Under the pieces are notes generated by a model. The model ran no database searches and was not told where the DNA came from. It saw only the letters and a program-made list of their open reading frames with translations. Positions 29,163 through 37,988 of a stretch of DNA of 64,000 nucleotides are shown piece by piece. The DNA lies in contig NZ_JAUSSG010000004.1 of the NCBI RefSeq assembly GCF_030812215.1, forward strand, positions 124,001 through 188,000. The letters run 5' to 3'. The position numbers and the translations under genes were made by a program. The stretch's first letter is position 1. Each line of letters opens with the position of its first letter. Source of the stretch: Variovorax boronicumulans. GTDB taxonomy: Bacteria; Pseudomonadota; Gammaproteobacteria; Burkholderiales; Burkholderiaceae_C.

Positions 29163-29627
29163 ATGATGCACACCGCTTCCGCCCCGTTGGCATCAAGCGA
29201 CCGCAAGGTCGACCGGCTGCTCGCCCACTACGAGGAAAGCCACCGCAACCCGACCAATGAGCTGATCCACTACATCGCCATTCCGGCCATCATGCTGAGC
29301 ATCGTCGGGCTGCTTTTCGCGATTCACCCATGGGTGGCCTATGTTTTCGTGGCAGCGAGCCTTGTTTATTACGCACTGCTGCGCGCACCGGCCTTCTTGG
29401 TGACGATGCTGGTGCTCACCGCGCTGGCCCTGGCGCTGGTGCATGCGATGGGTGGGCTTGTTTTGCCGGTTTCAGCCGCTATCTTTGTTGTGGCCTGGAT
29501 ATTCCAGTTCGTGGGCCACAAGATCGAAGGCAAGAAACCATCGTTCTTCGAAGACATCCAATATCTTTGGGTCGGCCCGCTGTTCGTTTTGTCGAAGCTT
29601 TTCCTGAAGATGGGCGTACGCTGGTAG
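29163..29627 (+). CDS. Mpo1-like (DUF962) membrane protein
   Basis: This 154-residue protein has the DUF962/YGL010w pattern LLAHYEESHRNPTNELIHYI near residue 25 and IFQFVGHKIEGKKPSFFEDI near residue 115, with four hydrophobic segments between and after. The yeast member Mpo1 is an Fe(II)-dependent dioxygenase of fatty-acid alpha-oxidation; the conserved His residues in HYEESH, HYIAIP and GHKIEGKKP are kept here. Whether the bacterial protein has that activity is inference. The ATG at 29163 has AGGAGAC about 9 nt upstream. Confidence 0.85.
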   Translation: MMHTASAPLASSDRKVDRLLAHYEESHRNPTNELIHYIAIPAIMLSIVGLLFAIHPWVAYVFVAASLVYYALLRAPAFLVTMLVLTALALALVHAMGGLVLPVSAAIFVVAWIFQFVGHKIEGKKPSFFEDIQYLWVGPLFVLSKLFLKMGVRW

Positions 29628-29654
29628 TCTTTGGCTATCAACACGATAAAAACT

Positions 29655-29668
29655 CAAGGGAACCCTTG
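29655..29668. promoter_or_regulatory. 14-bp palindrome next to the rpoH CIRCE
   Basis: CAAGGG-AA-CCCTTG is a perfect palindrome 2 nt before the CIRCE element. It may be a second operator, part of the promoter (CCCTTGG could serve as a -35), or a short hairpin. No identity is claimed. Confidence 0.35.
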
Positions 29669-29670
29669 GT

Positions 29671-29697
29671 TTAGCACTCCCTCTAACCGAGTGCTAA
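29671..29697. promoter_or_regulatory. CIRCE element (HrcA operator) upstream of rpoH
   Basis: TTAGCACTC, a 9-nt spacer, then GAGTGCTAA is an exact match to the CIRCE consensus bound by the repressor HrcA. It ends 28 nt before the rpoH start, so HrcA should repress rpoH under non-stress conditions. hrcA itself is not in the window. Confidence 0.93.
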
Positions 29698-29725
29698 TAT
29701 GGCCAACACAAAGGAGTTTCCCCTG

Positions 29726-30667
29726 ATGACAACGCTGTCTGGAGTCTCTGCCAACCAGCTGGCCGTCGCCAATCCATGGTCGATGGTCCCCCCGCTGGGC
29801 AACCTGGATGCTTATATTTCGGCCGCCAACCGCCTGCCGCTGCTCACGCTCGAAGAAGAGCAGGGCTTCGCACGCAAGCTGCGCGACCAGAATGACCTCG
29901 ACGCCGCAGGTGCGCTGATCCTGTCGCACCTGCGCCTCGTGGTTTCCATTTCCCGCCAGTACCTGGGCTACGGGCTGCCGCACGGCGACCTGATCCAGGA
30001 AGGCAATGTCGGCCTCATGAAGGCCGTGAAGCGCTTCGACCCTGACCAAGGTGTGCGGCTGGTGAGCTACGCCATGCACTGGATCAAGGCCGAGATTCAC
30101 GAGTACATCCTGAAGAACTGGCGCATGGTCAAGGTCGCGACGACCAAGGCTCAGCGCAAGCTGTTCTTCAACCTGCGCTCGATGAAGCAGGGCTTCAAGG
30201 CCGACTTGGCCGCGTCCGACAACGGCACGCACCGCGACACGCTAAGCCCCGACGAGGTGTCGCAGATGGCGACCCGGCTGAACGTCAAGCCGGAAGAAGT
30301 GCTCGAGATGGAAACCCGCCTGTCGGGCGGCGACGTACTGCTCGATCCGGGTCCGTCGGACGACGGCGACGAAGCCTTCGGCCCGATCGCTTACCTGGCC
30401 GACGCCACGCAGGAACCGACCGCCCTGCTCGAATCACAGCAGCGCGACCGCCTGTCGAGCGACGGCATCGCAACCGCGCTCGAAGCGCTGGACGACCGCA
30501 GCCGCCGCATCGTGGAAGAACGCTGGCTCAAGGTCAACGATGACGGCTCGGGCGGCATGACCCTGCACGACCTGGCTGCGGTATATGGCGTGAGCGCCGA
30601 GCGCATTCGCCAGATCGAAGTCGCTGCGATGAAGAAGATGAAGAAAGCACTGGCGGACTACGCGTAA
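29726..30667 (+). CDS. rpoH: RNA polymerase sigma factor RpoH (sigma-32)
   Basis: This 313-residue alternative sigma factor directs heat-shock transcription. Region 2 is SHLRLVVSISRQYLGYGLPH with DLIQEGNVGLMKAV after it. The diagnostic RpoH box is QRKLFFNLR. Region 4 contains LHDLAAVYGVSAERIRQIEV. I chose the ATG at 29726 because AAGGAG lies 9 nt upstream; the ATG at 29699 would place that site inside the gene and the operator immediately before it. A perfect CIRCE operator precedes the gene and an intrinsic terminator follows. Confidence 0.97.
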   Translation: MTTLSGVSANQLAVANPWSMVPPLGNLDAYISAANRLPLLTLEEEQGFARKLRDQNDLDAAGALILSHLRLVVSISRQYLGYGLPHGDLIQEGNVGLMKAVKRFDPDQGVRLVSYAMHWIKAEIHEYILKNWRMVKVATTKAQRKLFFNLRSMKQGFKADLAASDNGTHRDTLSPDEVSQMATRLNVKPEEVLEMETRLSGGDVLLDPGPSDDGDEAFGPIAYLADATQEPTALLESQQRDRLSSDGIATALEALDDRSRRIVEERWLKVNDDGSGGMTLHDLAAVYGVSAERIRQIEVAAMKKMKKALADYA

Positions 30668-30683
30668 GCCGCCCTCTTCCAGC

Positions 30684-30711
30684 AAAAAGCCCGGCAATGC
30701 CGGGCTTTTTT
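30684..30711 (+). terminator. rpoH intrinsic terminator
   Basis: AAAAAGCCCGGC and GCCGGGCTTTTT pair around a 3-nt AAT loop and are followed by a further T. The A-run and T-run make it potentially bidirectional; the convergent alkylation-repair-like gene ends at its edge (30711). Confidence 0.92.
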
Positions 30712-31553
30712 CATGGGCCCTTGGAGAGCGTCCGCGAGGCTCGTTTCGCGATGTACCGCGTCGCGTCGGTGTCCGACTCCGAGACCCAGCGCCTGCAGAG
30801 CTTCTCGACCCATTCCCCTTGCGTCTTGCTCGCGTCGTTGAGCCAGTTCGCCACCGAGTTCTGCACATAGCGGCTGCCGTCGGCCCGCAGCGGCTCGATC
30901 AACGGCAGGGCACGCCAGGGCTCGGCCTTGAGCGCCTCGATCTGCGCGCACCACACGCCGCGCGGACGCGTGAGTTCGCTGGCAAAGCGGCGGATGTTCG
31001 GATCGGCATCGGACACCCATGGCTGCAGCAGTGAAAGCGCTTCGTCCAGCGATGCGATGACCGCGTCGCGCACCGCCATCCATGCGATCTCGCGCACGCC
31101 GAAATGCGAGTCGGCGGCAAAGCGGCGCACTGCTTCGAGCTGCGCGGGCAAAGGCAGTCCCGACAACGTGACCCACTGTGCCGCCCAGCAGCGCGCCACG
31201 TCGCTCGCATGCGTGGCCAGCCGGTGCGCGACGGCGTCACGCTCAGCGTGAAGTGCCGTCAGGTCATAAAGCGCGCGGGCAATGTGGGTGTGCCGCTGCA
31301 TCGGCTTGAAGGCGCCGAGCATGGCGATGGTGTCCCCCAGCCGTTCGCTCGCCGCATCGAGCCCGATGTGGCCCGCAACGCTCCGCGCGAGCTGCGGCAA
31401 TTCGAGCGCCATGAACTCGTTGAGATTGACGGTCTCAAGCAGCCCGTCGTTCAGGGCGCGCAGCACCTCAGGCGGAATGAGCGCGATGCGAAAGGCGCCC
31501 TTGCGTCCCTTCAGGTGATCGACCGACGCAACAACGGCAACAGCGGCGTCCAC
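30711..31553 (-). CDS. HEAT-repeat DNA alkylation repair-like protein
   Basis: This 280-residue all-helical protein resembles the AlkC/AlkD-type DNA alkylation repair proteins, which are built from HEAT-like repeats. Visible repeat segments are RRFAADSHFGVREIAWMAVR, LLQPWVSDADPNIRRFASEL and SRYVQNSVANWLNDASK. In known members an aspartate and aromatic residues cradle the damaged base; WMAVRD and WCAQIEAL are candidates. A glycosylase role for alkylated purines is inferred from family. Its stop codon abuts the rpoH terminator. Confidence 0.75.
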   Translation of the reverse strand: MDAAVAVVASVDHLKGRKGAFRIALIPPEVLRALNDGLLETVNLNEFMALELPQLARSVAGHIGLDAASERLGDTIAMLGAFKPMQRHTHIARALYDLTALHAERDAVAHRLATHASDVARCWAAQWVTLSGLPLPAQLEAVRRFAADSHFGVREIAWMAVRDAVIASLDEALSLLQPWVSDADPNIRRFASELTRPRGVWCAQIEALKAEPWRALPLIEPLRADGSRYVQNSVANWLNDASKTQGEWVEKLCRRWVSESDTDATRYIAKRASRTLSKGP

Positions 31554-31566
31554 AGGCCGGCCCTCC

Positions 31567-32172
31567 TCAGGAACCGAGCAGCGTCTTCAGGTCCGACACC
31601 ATCGACGGCACGCCCGCGCCATAGCGCGCATAGAGCCGCAGCCGGCCCTGCGGGTCGTAGACGAAGCTCGCGGCCGAGTGGTCCATCGAGTAGCTGGTGG
31701 GCGTCTTGCCGTCGACCTTCTTGTAATAGACCTTGAAGTCCTTGGCGGTCGCGACAAGTTCGTCGGCCGTCGGGATCAGCGCGACGAAGCTCGGGTCGAA
31801 CGCACCCATGTAGGCCTTCATCACCTCGGGCGTATCGCGCGCCGGGTCGACGGTGACGAACACCACCTGCAGCTTGTCGCCGTCCTTGCCGAGCTGCTGC
31901 TTGACCTGCGCCATCTCGGTCATCGTGGTCGGACAGACGTCGGGGCACTGCGCATAGCCGAAGAACAGCACGACCGCCTTGCCCTTGAAGTCGGCCATGG
32001 TGCGGACCTTGCCGTCGGCGTCCTTCAGCGAGAAGTCCTTGGCGTAGTCGGCGCCGGTGATGTCGACCGCATTGAAGCTCTGCTTCGTCTCGCCGCAGGC
32101 CGAGAGCCCCACGCCCAGAGCCGCCATGGCCATGCTGCCGGCGATCAATTGGAGAGCGTTGCGCTTGTTCAT
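31567..32172 (-). CDS. SCO1/SenC family copper chaperone
   Basis: This 201-residue thioredoxin-fold protein delivers copper to the CuA site of cytochrome oxidase subunit II. It has a lipoprotein-like signal ending GLSAC (with GETKQ after it), the copper-binding CPDVC in GYAQCPDVCPTTM, and the conserved His in SMDHSAASFVYDPQG. It is the distal gene of the heme A/oxidase assembly cluster, 19 nt after ctaB. The ATG at 32172 is preferred; the frame opens at a TTG six codons upstream. Confidence 0.93.
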   Translation of the reverse strand: MNKRNALQLIAGSMAMAALGVGLSACGETKQSFNAVDITGADYAKDFSLKDADGKVRTMADFKGKAVVLFFGYAQCPDVCPTTMTEMAQVKQQLGKDGDKLQVVFVTVDPARDTPEVMKAYMGAFDPSFVALIPTADELVATAKDFKVYYKKVDGKTPTSYSMDHSAASFVYDPQGRLRLYARYGAGVPSMVSDLKTLLGS

Positions 32173-32191
32173 GGGAGCAGTGGTATTCAAT

Positions 32192-33097
32192 TCAATGGAG
32201 GTAGTGATCGACGAGCAGCGCCAGGAACAGCACGCTCAGGTGGATCAGCGAAAAGCGGAAGGTCTTGCGTGCGAGCGTGTCGGAGTAGTTGCGCCAGAGC
32301 GCGAATGCATAGCCCGTGAAACCGATGCTCACTGCCACGGCGACCGCGAGGTACAGCCAGCCGCTCATGCCGTAGATGAAGGGCATCAGACAGGCTGCGA
32401 AAAGAATGAAGGTGTAGAGCAGCACCTGCAGCCGCGTGAACTCGTTGCCGTGCGTGACCGGCAGCATCGGCAGGCCCGCCTTGCGGTAATCCTCGACGCG
32501 ATAGAGCGCGAGCGCCCAGAAATGCGGCGGCGTCCACAGGAAGATGATGAGGAAGAGGATGAGCGCCTCGGGGCCGACATCGCCCGTCATCGCGGCCCAG
32601 CCCAGCACCGGCGGCATCGCACCCGAGGCACCACCGATCACGATGTTCTGCGGCGTCAACGGCTTCAGGATCACGGTGTAGATCACCGCATAGCCGACGA
32701 ACGTGGCGAAGGTCAGCCACATGGTGAGCGGGTTGACGGTAAACCACAGCAGCGCCGAACCTGCTGCACACAGCAGCGCCGAGAACACCAGCGCCTGCAG
32801 GTCGCTGAGTTGCCCGCGCGCCGTGGGACGCCACGCGGTGCGCTTCATCTTGGCGTCGATGCCTTTCTCGACCAGGCAGTTGAACGCCGCCGCTGCACCG
32901 GCCACCAGCCAGATGCCGATGCAGGCAAGCACAGCGCGCTGCACGTCGAACCACGAAGGCATTCCGGGCACGGCGAGCACCATGCCGATCAGCGCGCAGA
33001 ACACGATCAGTTGCACCACGCGCGGCTTGGTCAGCGCGTAGAACTGGCGCAGCACGTTCGCGGTGCTGGTGTGCTGAACGGGAATCGGGGTGCTCAC
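32192..33097 (-). CDS. ctaB: Protoheme IX farnesyltransferase (heme O synthase)
   Basis: This 301-residue polytopic membrane enzyme adds a farnesyl group to heme B, giving heme O. The prenyl-diphosphate motif is [15 protein letters not shown], with [14 protein letters not shown] near the N-terminus and [19 protein letters not shown], all typical of UbiA-type CtaB/CyoE. The start is GTG, overlapping the ctaA stop by 4 nt (GTGA), so the two heme A pathway genes are translationally coupled. Confidence 0.96.
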   Translation of the reverse strand: MSTPIPVQHTSTANVLRQFYALTKPRVVQLIVFCALIGMVLAVPGMPSWFDVQRAVLACIGIWLVAGAAAAFNCLVEKGIDAKMKRTAWRPTARGQLSDLQALVFSALLCAAGSALLWFTVNPLTMWLTFATFVGYAVIYTVILKPLTPQNIVIGGASGAMPPVLGWAAMTGDVGPEALILFLIIFLWTPPHFWALALYRVEDYRKAGLPMLPVTHGNEFTRLQVLLYTFILFAACLMPFIYGMSGWLYLAVAVAVSIGFTGYAFALWRNYSDTLARKTFRFSLIHLSVLFLALLVDHYLH

Positions 33098-34323
33098 GCG
33101 GGGGCTTTCTTCGAGGTAGGGGTCGTGGAGGTACCGCGTGCATTGTCGTCGGCGCGCGCTGTGGCGGTTGCGGCGACTTCACGGCGGCTTTCGCACAGCG
33201 CCCAGGTCAGCACCACGGCCAGCGCCGCGGCGCCGCCGGTGTGAAGTACGGCGGCGGCCAGCGGCCAGCCGAGCAGGACGTTGCCGAGGCCGGTGGCGAG
33301 CTGGAGCAACGCCAGGCCGGCGAGCCAATGAGCCTGCGGGCGCAACGCTTCGATGCGGCGCAGGCGCCAGGCGAGCACGCCCAATGCGACGAAGACCGCA
33401 TAGGCCATCAAACGGTGCACGTAGTGGATGGCGGTGAGCGCCGAGAAGTCGAGCGGCTGGCCGTCGCCGGTCACGCCGAGGTGACGCCAGATCTCGAAGC
33501 CCTGCGCGAAATTCATCGGCGGCCACCAACTGCCCTGGCAGGTCGGGAACTGGGTGCAGGCGAGCACCGCGTAGTTGGTGCTGACCCAGCCGCCGAGCGC
33601 GATCTGCAGCACAAGCAGCACGGTGGTCGCGATCAACCCGTTGCGCAAGGCCGGCGACACCGGGGTCGGCAAGCGGTCTGCGGCCACCTGCCGGTAGCGG
33701 ACCGCCTGGATGCACAGCAGCGCGAGCAGCACGATGGCGCCAAGCAGGTGCAGCGTGACAATCGCGGGGAAGAGTTTCCAGGTGACGGTCATCGCGCCGA
33801 AAGCGCCCTGCAGGCTGACCCAGACCAGGGTAAACGTAGGCCACCAGGCACTGAGCGCCGCATGGTCGCGGCCGTCCACAGGCGGTGCGCCCTTCCATGC
33901 CTGGCGCAGCTGCACGATCCAGGTTGCGACCGCAAGGACAAGGATCAACACGCCCACGCCCGTTGCCAGATAGCGGTGGACCATCTCCACCCATGCCTTG
34001 CTGTGCGTCACCGGCCCGGTCGGCTGGGCCGACTGCGCCATCGCGATCTCGTGCCGCGCGCCGACCGGGCTGGCATTGCCGTAGCAGCCGGGCCAGTCGG
34101 GACAGCCGAGGCCCGAATCGGTCAGGCGTGTGAAGGCGCCGAACAGCGTGAGGTCGAAGGTGAGGAACAGCGTGAGCACCGTCAGCGCATGCAGCCGCCG
34201 CGCCGGGCCATGCCCCGCGTTGCGGCGCCACACCCAGATGAGCGGCCCGAGCGCGATCAGCACGCCGGCCGCCATCAGCCAGGCGATCGGTGTGAGGTCG
34301 TACAGGGAACTCGTGTCGGTCAT
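33094..34323 (-). CDS. ctaA: Heme A synthase (COX15/CtaA family)
   Basis: This 409-residue protein with about eight membrane helices oxidises heme O to heme A. Family motifs include [20 protein letters not shown], a conserved Glu/His helix in [14 protein letters not shown], and paired Cys in [15 protein letters not shown]. The later His motif is [13 protein letters not shown]. It sits between ctaB and a membrane protein of the oxidase assembly cluster. Confidence 0.96.
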   Translation of the reverse strand: MTDTSSLYDLTPIAWLMAAGVLIALGPLIWVWRRNAGHGPARRLHALTVLTLFLTFDLTLFGAFTRLTDSGLGCPDWPGCYGNASPVGARHEIAMAQSAQPTGPVTHSKAWVEMVHRYLATGVGVLILVLAVATWIVQLRQAWKGAPPVDGRDHAALSAWWPTFTLVWVSLQGAFGAMTVTWKLFPAIVTLHLLGAIVLLALLCIQAVRYRQVAADRLPTPVSPALRNGLIATTVLLVLQIALGGWVSTNYAVLACTQFPTCQGSWWPPMNFAQGFEIWRHLGVTGDGQPLDFSALTAIHYVHRLMAYAVFVALGVLAWRLRRIEALRPQAHWLAGLALLQLATGLGNVLLGWPLAAAVLHTGGAAALAVVLTWALCESRREVAATATARADDNARGTSTTPTSKKAPA

Positions 34324-34330
34324 GGGCAGG

Positions 34331-35014
34331 TCAGCGGCCGGGTTCGTCCCACGAGGACGAGGCGCGCAGCAGGCGATCGAGGTCGCGCTTGGCGCGGCTC
34401 GCGCCCGCGGCGTCCATGCGCGCGGGGAAACGCATCATCCAGTTGCCCATGGGGTCGATCACGAAGAGATGTTCGGCGAGGGTATGCCCCGAAACCGGCG
34501 CGAGCCACTTGGTCAATTGGTCGGCCGGCACGCGCAGCACCGTCGCGCCATGCAGGCCGTTGTTCAGACGCTCGGGCACGGGCGCGGCGTCGCTCACGAG
34601 CCAGACGCGGTCCATGCGGTCCTTCTCGCGGCCGAGGCTTTCGCGCAGTTGCCGCTGCAGGTAGAGCTGCTGCTCGCACAGCGCATCGCAGGCGGCGTCC
34701 GCCACCGCAACCAGCAGCCACTGGCCCTTGAGGGTGGTGATGTCGACCGTCGCGCCGTTGCGATCAGTGGCGGTCAACCTGGGCAGTTCGCGCTGCGGAT
34801 TGATCAGCTCGCCGTAGACGCTGCGGCCTTCGGGGCGGATCACGTAGTAAGTGAAGTACGACGCGATGACCGGCGCGGCGCACATCAGCAGCACCGCGAT
34901 CATCTTCCAGCGCCCGACGACCGTGCGCCGGCCCTCAGCGCCGTCGAGCGCCTGGTTGGGCGACGGCATCGAGTGCACCGTCAGGCCCAGCGGCTCGTCA
35001 GAAGCGGCGCTCAT
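34331..35014 (-). CDS. Oxidase-cluster membrane protein, SCO/thioredoxin-like
   Basis: This 227-residue protein has one N-terminal membrane anchor (about residues 37-57) and a periplasmic domain with DITTLKGQWLLVAVADAAC and LAEHLFVIDPMGNWMMRF. This resembles a thioredoxin fold, but the copper-type CxxxC is replaced by CDALC, with no clear His ligand. It occupies the position of a conserved hypothetical found in betaproteobacterial cta clusters. A role in oxidase assembly is inferred from position. The start at 35014 (MSAASDEPLG) overlaps the SURF1 3' end by 17 nt. Confidence 0.75.
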   Translation of the reverse strand: MSAASDEPLGLTVHSMPSPNQALDGAEGRRTVVGRWKMIAVLLMCAAPVIASYFTYYVIRPEGRSVYGELINPQRELPRLTATDRNGATVDITTLKGQWLLVAVADAACDALCEQQLYLQRQLRESLGREKDRMDRVWLVSDAAPVPERLNNGLHGATVLRVPADQLTKWLAPVSGHTLAEHLFVIDPMGNWMMRFPARMDAAGASRAKRDLDRLLRASSSWDEPGR

Positions 35015-35840
35015 CGCGTGCGCGGCGCCGCGAGCGGCGGAAGGGGGTGATGAATTGGAACCAGACATAGAGGATGACGACGAGGGCCGAAAGGCCGAAC
35101 CACTGGAATGCGTAACCGTAGTGCCTCTCCAGGCCCAGCGCCGGGGCCGGCCAGTCGCGCTGCAGGCCCTCGGAGGCCGGGCCGGTCTGCTGCAGCGACA
35201 CGTCGGTGCGCAGCGGCAGCTTGGTTTCGGCACGGAACGCCTCCAGGTCGAGATTTTGCCGGATGGCCGAAGACCCCTCGGCGGCCGGTGCCTGCGCAGG
35301 CGCGGAAGCCGCCGAAGCGGGCAACGGGGCGGCCGCGGTGGACGATGCGCCCAGCTCGAGCAGATGGCTCGGCGGCGGCTCGATCAGCCCCGTGACCTCG
35401 ACGATGCCGGTCGGTGTTTCGACCGCTCCCAGCTTCGTGCGATCGACGAAATTGCGCTGCACCCAGCCGCGCTGGATCATCACCGTCTGCTCGGTGCCTT
35501 CGAGCGCGAACGGCGTCAGCACGTAGAAGCCGGGCACGCCGTGCATCTGGCGGTTGTCCAGGTAGACCGTCTGCGGTGTGAGCCAGAGGCCACGCAGGCG
35601 CACCGGACGGTGCAGCGCATCGCTCGCCTGAGGAAGTGCGAGGAACTCGGCCTGGTCGAGCGCGGGCTTCTGCTTTTCGGCATCGATGCTGGCCTGCAGC
35701 GCCTCTTTCTGCGCGGCCCGCGAGAGCTGCCAGCGACCCAGCGAGACGGTGGCGGCCAGCGTCAGGATGGTCACGATGGTGAGGAGCCAGAAGCGGCCGC
35801 GGCGGCGCGGTGCTTCGCTGTTCAGGGGTTCGGGGATCAC
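34998..35840 (-). CDS. SURF1 family cytochrome oxidase assembly protein
   Basis: This 280-residue protein has two terminal membrane helices, FWLLTIVTILTLAATVSLGRW near residue 16 and FGLSALVVILYVWFQF near the end. SURF1 motifs include GRWQLSRAAQKEAL, LDNRQMHGVPGFYVLTPF and VMIQRGWVQRNF. SURF1 supports insertion of heme a3 in subunit I. An Ala/Pro-rich insertion (about residues 167-195) is longer than usual. The start appears to be GTG at 35840 without a strong ribosome-binding site. Confidence 0.9.
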   Translation of the reverse strand: MIPEPLNSEAPRRRGRFWLLTIVTILTLAATVSLGRWQLSRAAQKEALQASIDAEKQKPALDQAEFLALPQASDALHRPVRLRGLWLTPQTVYLDNRQMHGVPGFYVLTPFALEGTEQTVMIQRGWVQRNFVDRTKLGAVETPTGIVEVTGLIEPPPSHLLELGASSTAAAPLPASAASAPAQAPAAEGSSAIRQNLDLEAFRAETKLPLRTDVSLQQTGPASEGLQRDWPAPALGLERHYGYAFQWFGLSALVVILYVWFQFITPFRRSRRRARDERRF

Positions 35841-35876
35841 TGGAGAGGACGGGGCGTGCGGCCGATAATGCGGGTC

Positions 35877-36098
35877 ATGAAATATTTCATCGCCCTGGTG
35901 TTCCTGGGCATCTTCGCGAGCCTCGGATTTGCGCTGTACTTCATGCTGAAGGACGGGCGCAATGGGCGCGCCAAGAGCGGCGGCATGGCGCGCGCGCTCA
36001 CCTTTCGGATCGGCCTGTCGGTGTTTTTGTTCCTCTGCATGCTGCTCGCCTGGAAACTCGGCTACATCCAGCCCACCGGGCTCCCGCTCGGCAAGTAG
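35877..36098 (+). CDS. Twin transmembrane protein (DUF2909-like)
   Basis: This 73-residue protein has two membrane helices, YFIALVFLGIFASLGFALYF and IGLSVFLFLCMLLAWKLGYI, joined by a basic loop (LKDGRNGRAKSGGMARALTF). It is a conserved small protein of betaproteobacterial cytochrome oxidase loci. It is the only plus-strand gene inside the cluster. An ATG three codons upstream (35868) is an alternative start. Function unknown. Confidence 0.8.
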   Translation: MKYFIALVFLGIFASLGFALYFMLKDGRNGRAKSGGMARALTFRIGLSVFLFLCMLLAWKLGYIQPTGLPLGK

Positions 36099-36124
36099 AT
36101 GGTGCTCGTTCCAGGAGAACCATG

Positions 36125-36151
36125 AAAAAGGCGCCTTGCGGCGCCTTTTTT
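36125..36151 (+). terminator. Intrinsic terminator after twin-TM gene
   Basis: AAAAAGGCGCC and GGCGCCTTTTT pair around a 4-nt loop and are followed by a T-run, 26 nt after the stop at 36098. The flanking A-run means it could also end the minus-strand ctaC-ctaE transcript. Confidence 0.88.
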
Positions 36152-36175
36152 CTGGAATGACGCGAGGCTCTTCGC

Positions 36176-37057
36176 TCAAAGCCAGTAGACCAGCATGTAG
36201 AGACCCAGCCACACCACGTCCACGAAGTGCCAGTACCAGGCCGCACCCTCGAAGCCGAAGTGGCGCTCGGGCGTGAAGTGGCCCTTCTGCAACCGCAGCG
36301 TGATGAACAGCAGCATCAGCATGCCGATGAACACGTGCAGCCCGTGGAAGCCGGTCAGCATGAAGAAGGTCGAGCCGTAGGTGCCCGAGCTGAGCTTCAG
36401 GTTCAGTTCGGTGTACAGGTGGTGGTATTCGTAGCCCTGCACGCCCAGGAAGATCACACCCAGCAGCACGGTGAGCCACATGAAGCGGATGGTCTGCGCG
36501 CGATGGCCGGCACGCAGCGCGTGGTGGGCGATGGTGAGCGTCACGCCCGAGCTGAGCAGCAGCGCGGTGTTGATCGTGGGCAGCCAGAACGGGCCCACGG
36601 TCTGGAACGGCTCGACGATGTCCGCCGGCGAAGCGGTCGCACCGGCGGCCACGCTCGGCCACACGGCCTTGAAGTCGGGCCAGAGGATCGCGTTGTCCAG
36701 GCTGCCGAGCGTCGGCAGCGCATGGGTGCGGGCCCACCACAGCGCCGTGAAGAAGGCGCCGAAGAACATCACTTCCGAGAAGATGAACCAACTCATGCTC
36801 CAGCGGAACGAGAGGTCGATCTTGTGGCCGTACTGCCCGCTCTCGCTTTCGCCGATGGCCGCGCGGAACCACACGAAGAGCGTGGCGAGCCAGCCGACCA
36901 TGCCGGCTGCGAGCGACCAGGCGCCCCACTCGTGGCCATTGATCCATTGCGCCGCACCGAGGATCACGAAGAACAGGCCGGTCGCGGCCATGACCGGATA
37001 GGCCGATGGTCCGGGCACGAAGTAGTAGGGCGTGGTGCCGTGGGTGGTTGAACTCAT
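36176..37057 (-). CDS. ctaE: Cytochrome c oxidase subunit III
   Basis: This 293-residue polytopic subunit of the heme-copper oxidase begins MSSTTHGTTPYYFVPGPSAY. Seven membrane helices include MSWFIFSEVMFFGAFFTALW with the conserved Glu, and FFMLTGFHGLHVFIGMLMLL. It lies downstream of the DUF2970 gene and is the last structural gene of the operon, before a terminator. Confidence 0.96.
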   Translation of the reverse strand: MSSTTHGTTPYYFVPGPSAYPVMAATGLFFVILGAAQWINGHEWGAWSLAAGMVGWLATLFVWFRAAIGESESGQYGHKIDLSFRWSMSWFIFSEVMFFGAFFTALWWARTHALPTLGSLDNAILWPDFKAVWPSVAAGATASPADIVEPFQTVGPFWLPTINTALLLSSGVTLTIAHHALRAGHRAQTIRFMWLTVLLGVIFLGVQGYEYHHLYTELNLKLSSGTYGSTFFMLTGFHGLHVFIGMLMLLFITLRLQKGHFTPERHFGFEGAAWYWHFVDVVWLGLYMLVYWL

Positions 37058-37117
37058 ATCAGCTCCTGGCTTTCTTTCTTCTCTCGATTCAATGGATTCT
37101 GGTTATCGTGGGTTTCG

Positions 37118-37333
37118 TCAGGCCGTGGCAACCACATGCCGCACCAGCAGCACCAGCCCGACGACGAAGACGATCACCGCGACGAATGCCACCGCGATGA
37201 TGTGCAACGGATTGAGCTTGCCCAGGTCTTCCTGGTAGGCGCTGTTCTTGCGAACGCCGAAGAACGACCAGCCCACCGCCTTCACCGTGTCCCACAGCGT
37301 GGCCTTCGGCTTGTTCGATGGCGGAACGGTCAT
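37118..37333 (-). CDS. DUF2970 small membrane protein
   Basis: This 71-residue protein has a short cytoplasmic head (TLWDTVKAVGWSFFGVRKN) and one C-terminal membrane helix (HIIAVAFVAVIVFVVGLVLL). Members are found in betaproteobacterial oxidase operons, and a role in oxidase assembly or stability is inferred from position only. Its ATG overlaps the ctaG TGA by 3-4 nt. Confidence 0.85.
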   Translation of the reverse strand: MTVPPSNKPKATLWDTVKAVGWSFFGVRKNSAYQEDLGKLNPLHIIAVAFVAVIVFVVGLVLLVRHVVATA

Positions 37334-37959
37334 CACGAGCGCGGCTCACTGGCGGTGCTTGTGACTGCGGCCACCGGTGCCGCCGGCGTCCTGCCGCCCA
37401 CCTCGAAGAAGGTGTACGACAGCGTGATGGTCTTCACGTCCTTGGAGATCTTCGGGTCGATCACGAACGCGACCGGCCACTGCTTCTTCTCGCCCGGATC
37501 GAGCGTGTACTGGTTGAAGCAGAAGCACTCGAGCTTGTTGAAGTAGGGCGCCGCCTGCTGCGGTGCGTAGCTCGGAATGGCCTGCGCGGCCATGCGGCGG
37601 TTCTGCACGTTCTGGAACTCGTACATCACCGTGTTGAGCTGGCCCGGGTGCACTTCGATGGTCCGCTCGGCGGGCTTGAAGTCCCAGAGACCGCCGCGCA
37701 CGTTGGAGTCGAACTCGACCTTGATCGTGCGGGTCATGTCGACCTGCGTGTTGTCGGGCACGCGCACGTTCTTGCCGCCGCTCGCGCCGCCCGGCACCTC
37801 GAGCTCGGAGAGCGCGAGGATGTTGATGCCGGTCATCTCGCAGATCGCGCGGTACATCGGCACCAGCGCATAGCCGAAGGCGAACATGCCGCAGGTCACG
37901 ACGGCGAGCTTGCCCACCATACGGACATTGGCGCGGCGGATGCGTTGGCCGAGACTCAT
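37333..37959 (-). CDS. ctaG: Cytochrome c oxidase assembly protein CtaG/Cox11
   Basis: This 208-residue copper chaperone, which builds the CuB site of subunit I, has one N-terminal membrane anchor and a periplasmic immunoglobulin-like domain. The copper ligands are in LECFCFNQYTLDPGE. It also has YRAICEMTGINIL near residue 33. It lies between the small assembly protein gene and DUF2970. Confidence 0.95.
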   Translation of the reverse strand: MSLGQRIRRANVRMVGKLAVVTCGMFAFGYALVPMYRAICEMTGINILALSELEVPGGASGGKNVRVPDNTQVDMTRTIKVEFDSNVRGGLWDFKPAERTIEVHPGQLNTVMYEFQNVQNRRMAAQAIPSYAPQQAAPYFNKLECFCFNQYTLDPGEKKQWPVAFVIDPKISKDVKTITLSYTFFEVGGRTPAAPVAAVTSTASEPRS

Positions 37960-37988
37960 GCGAGCTGCTCCGGTTCGTTGGCCAGCGG

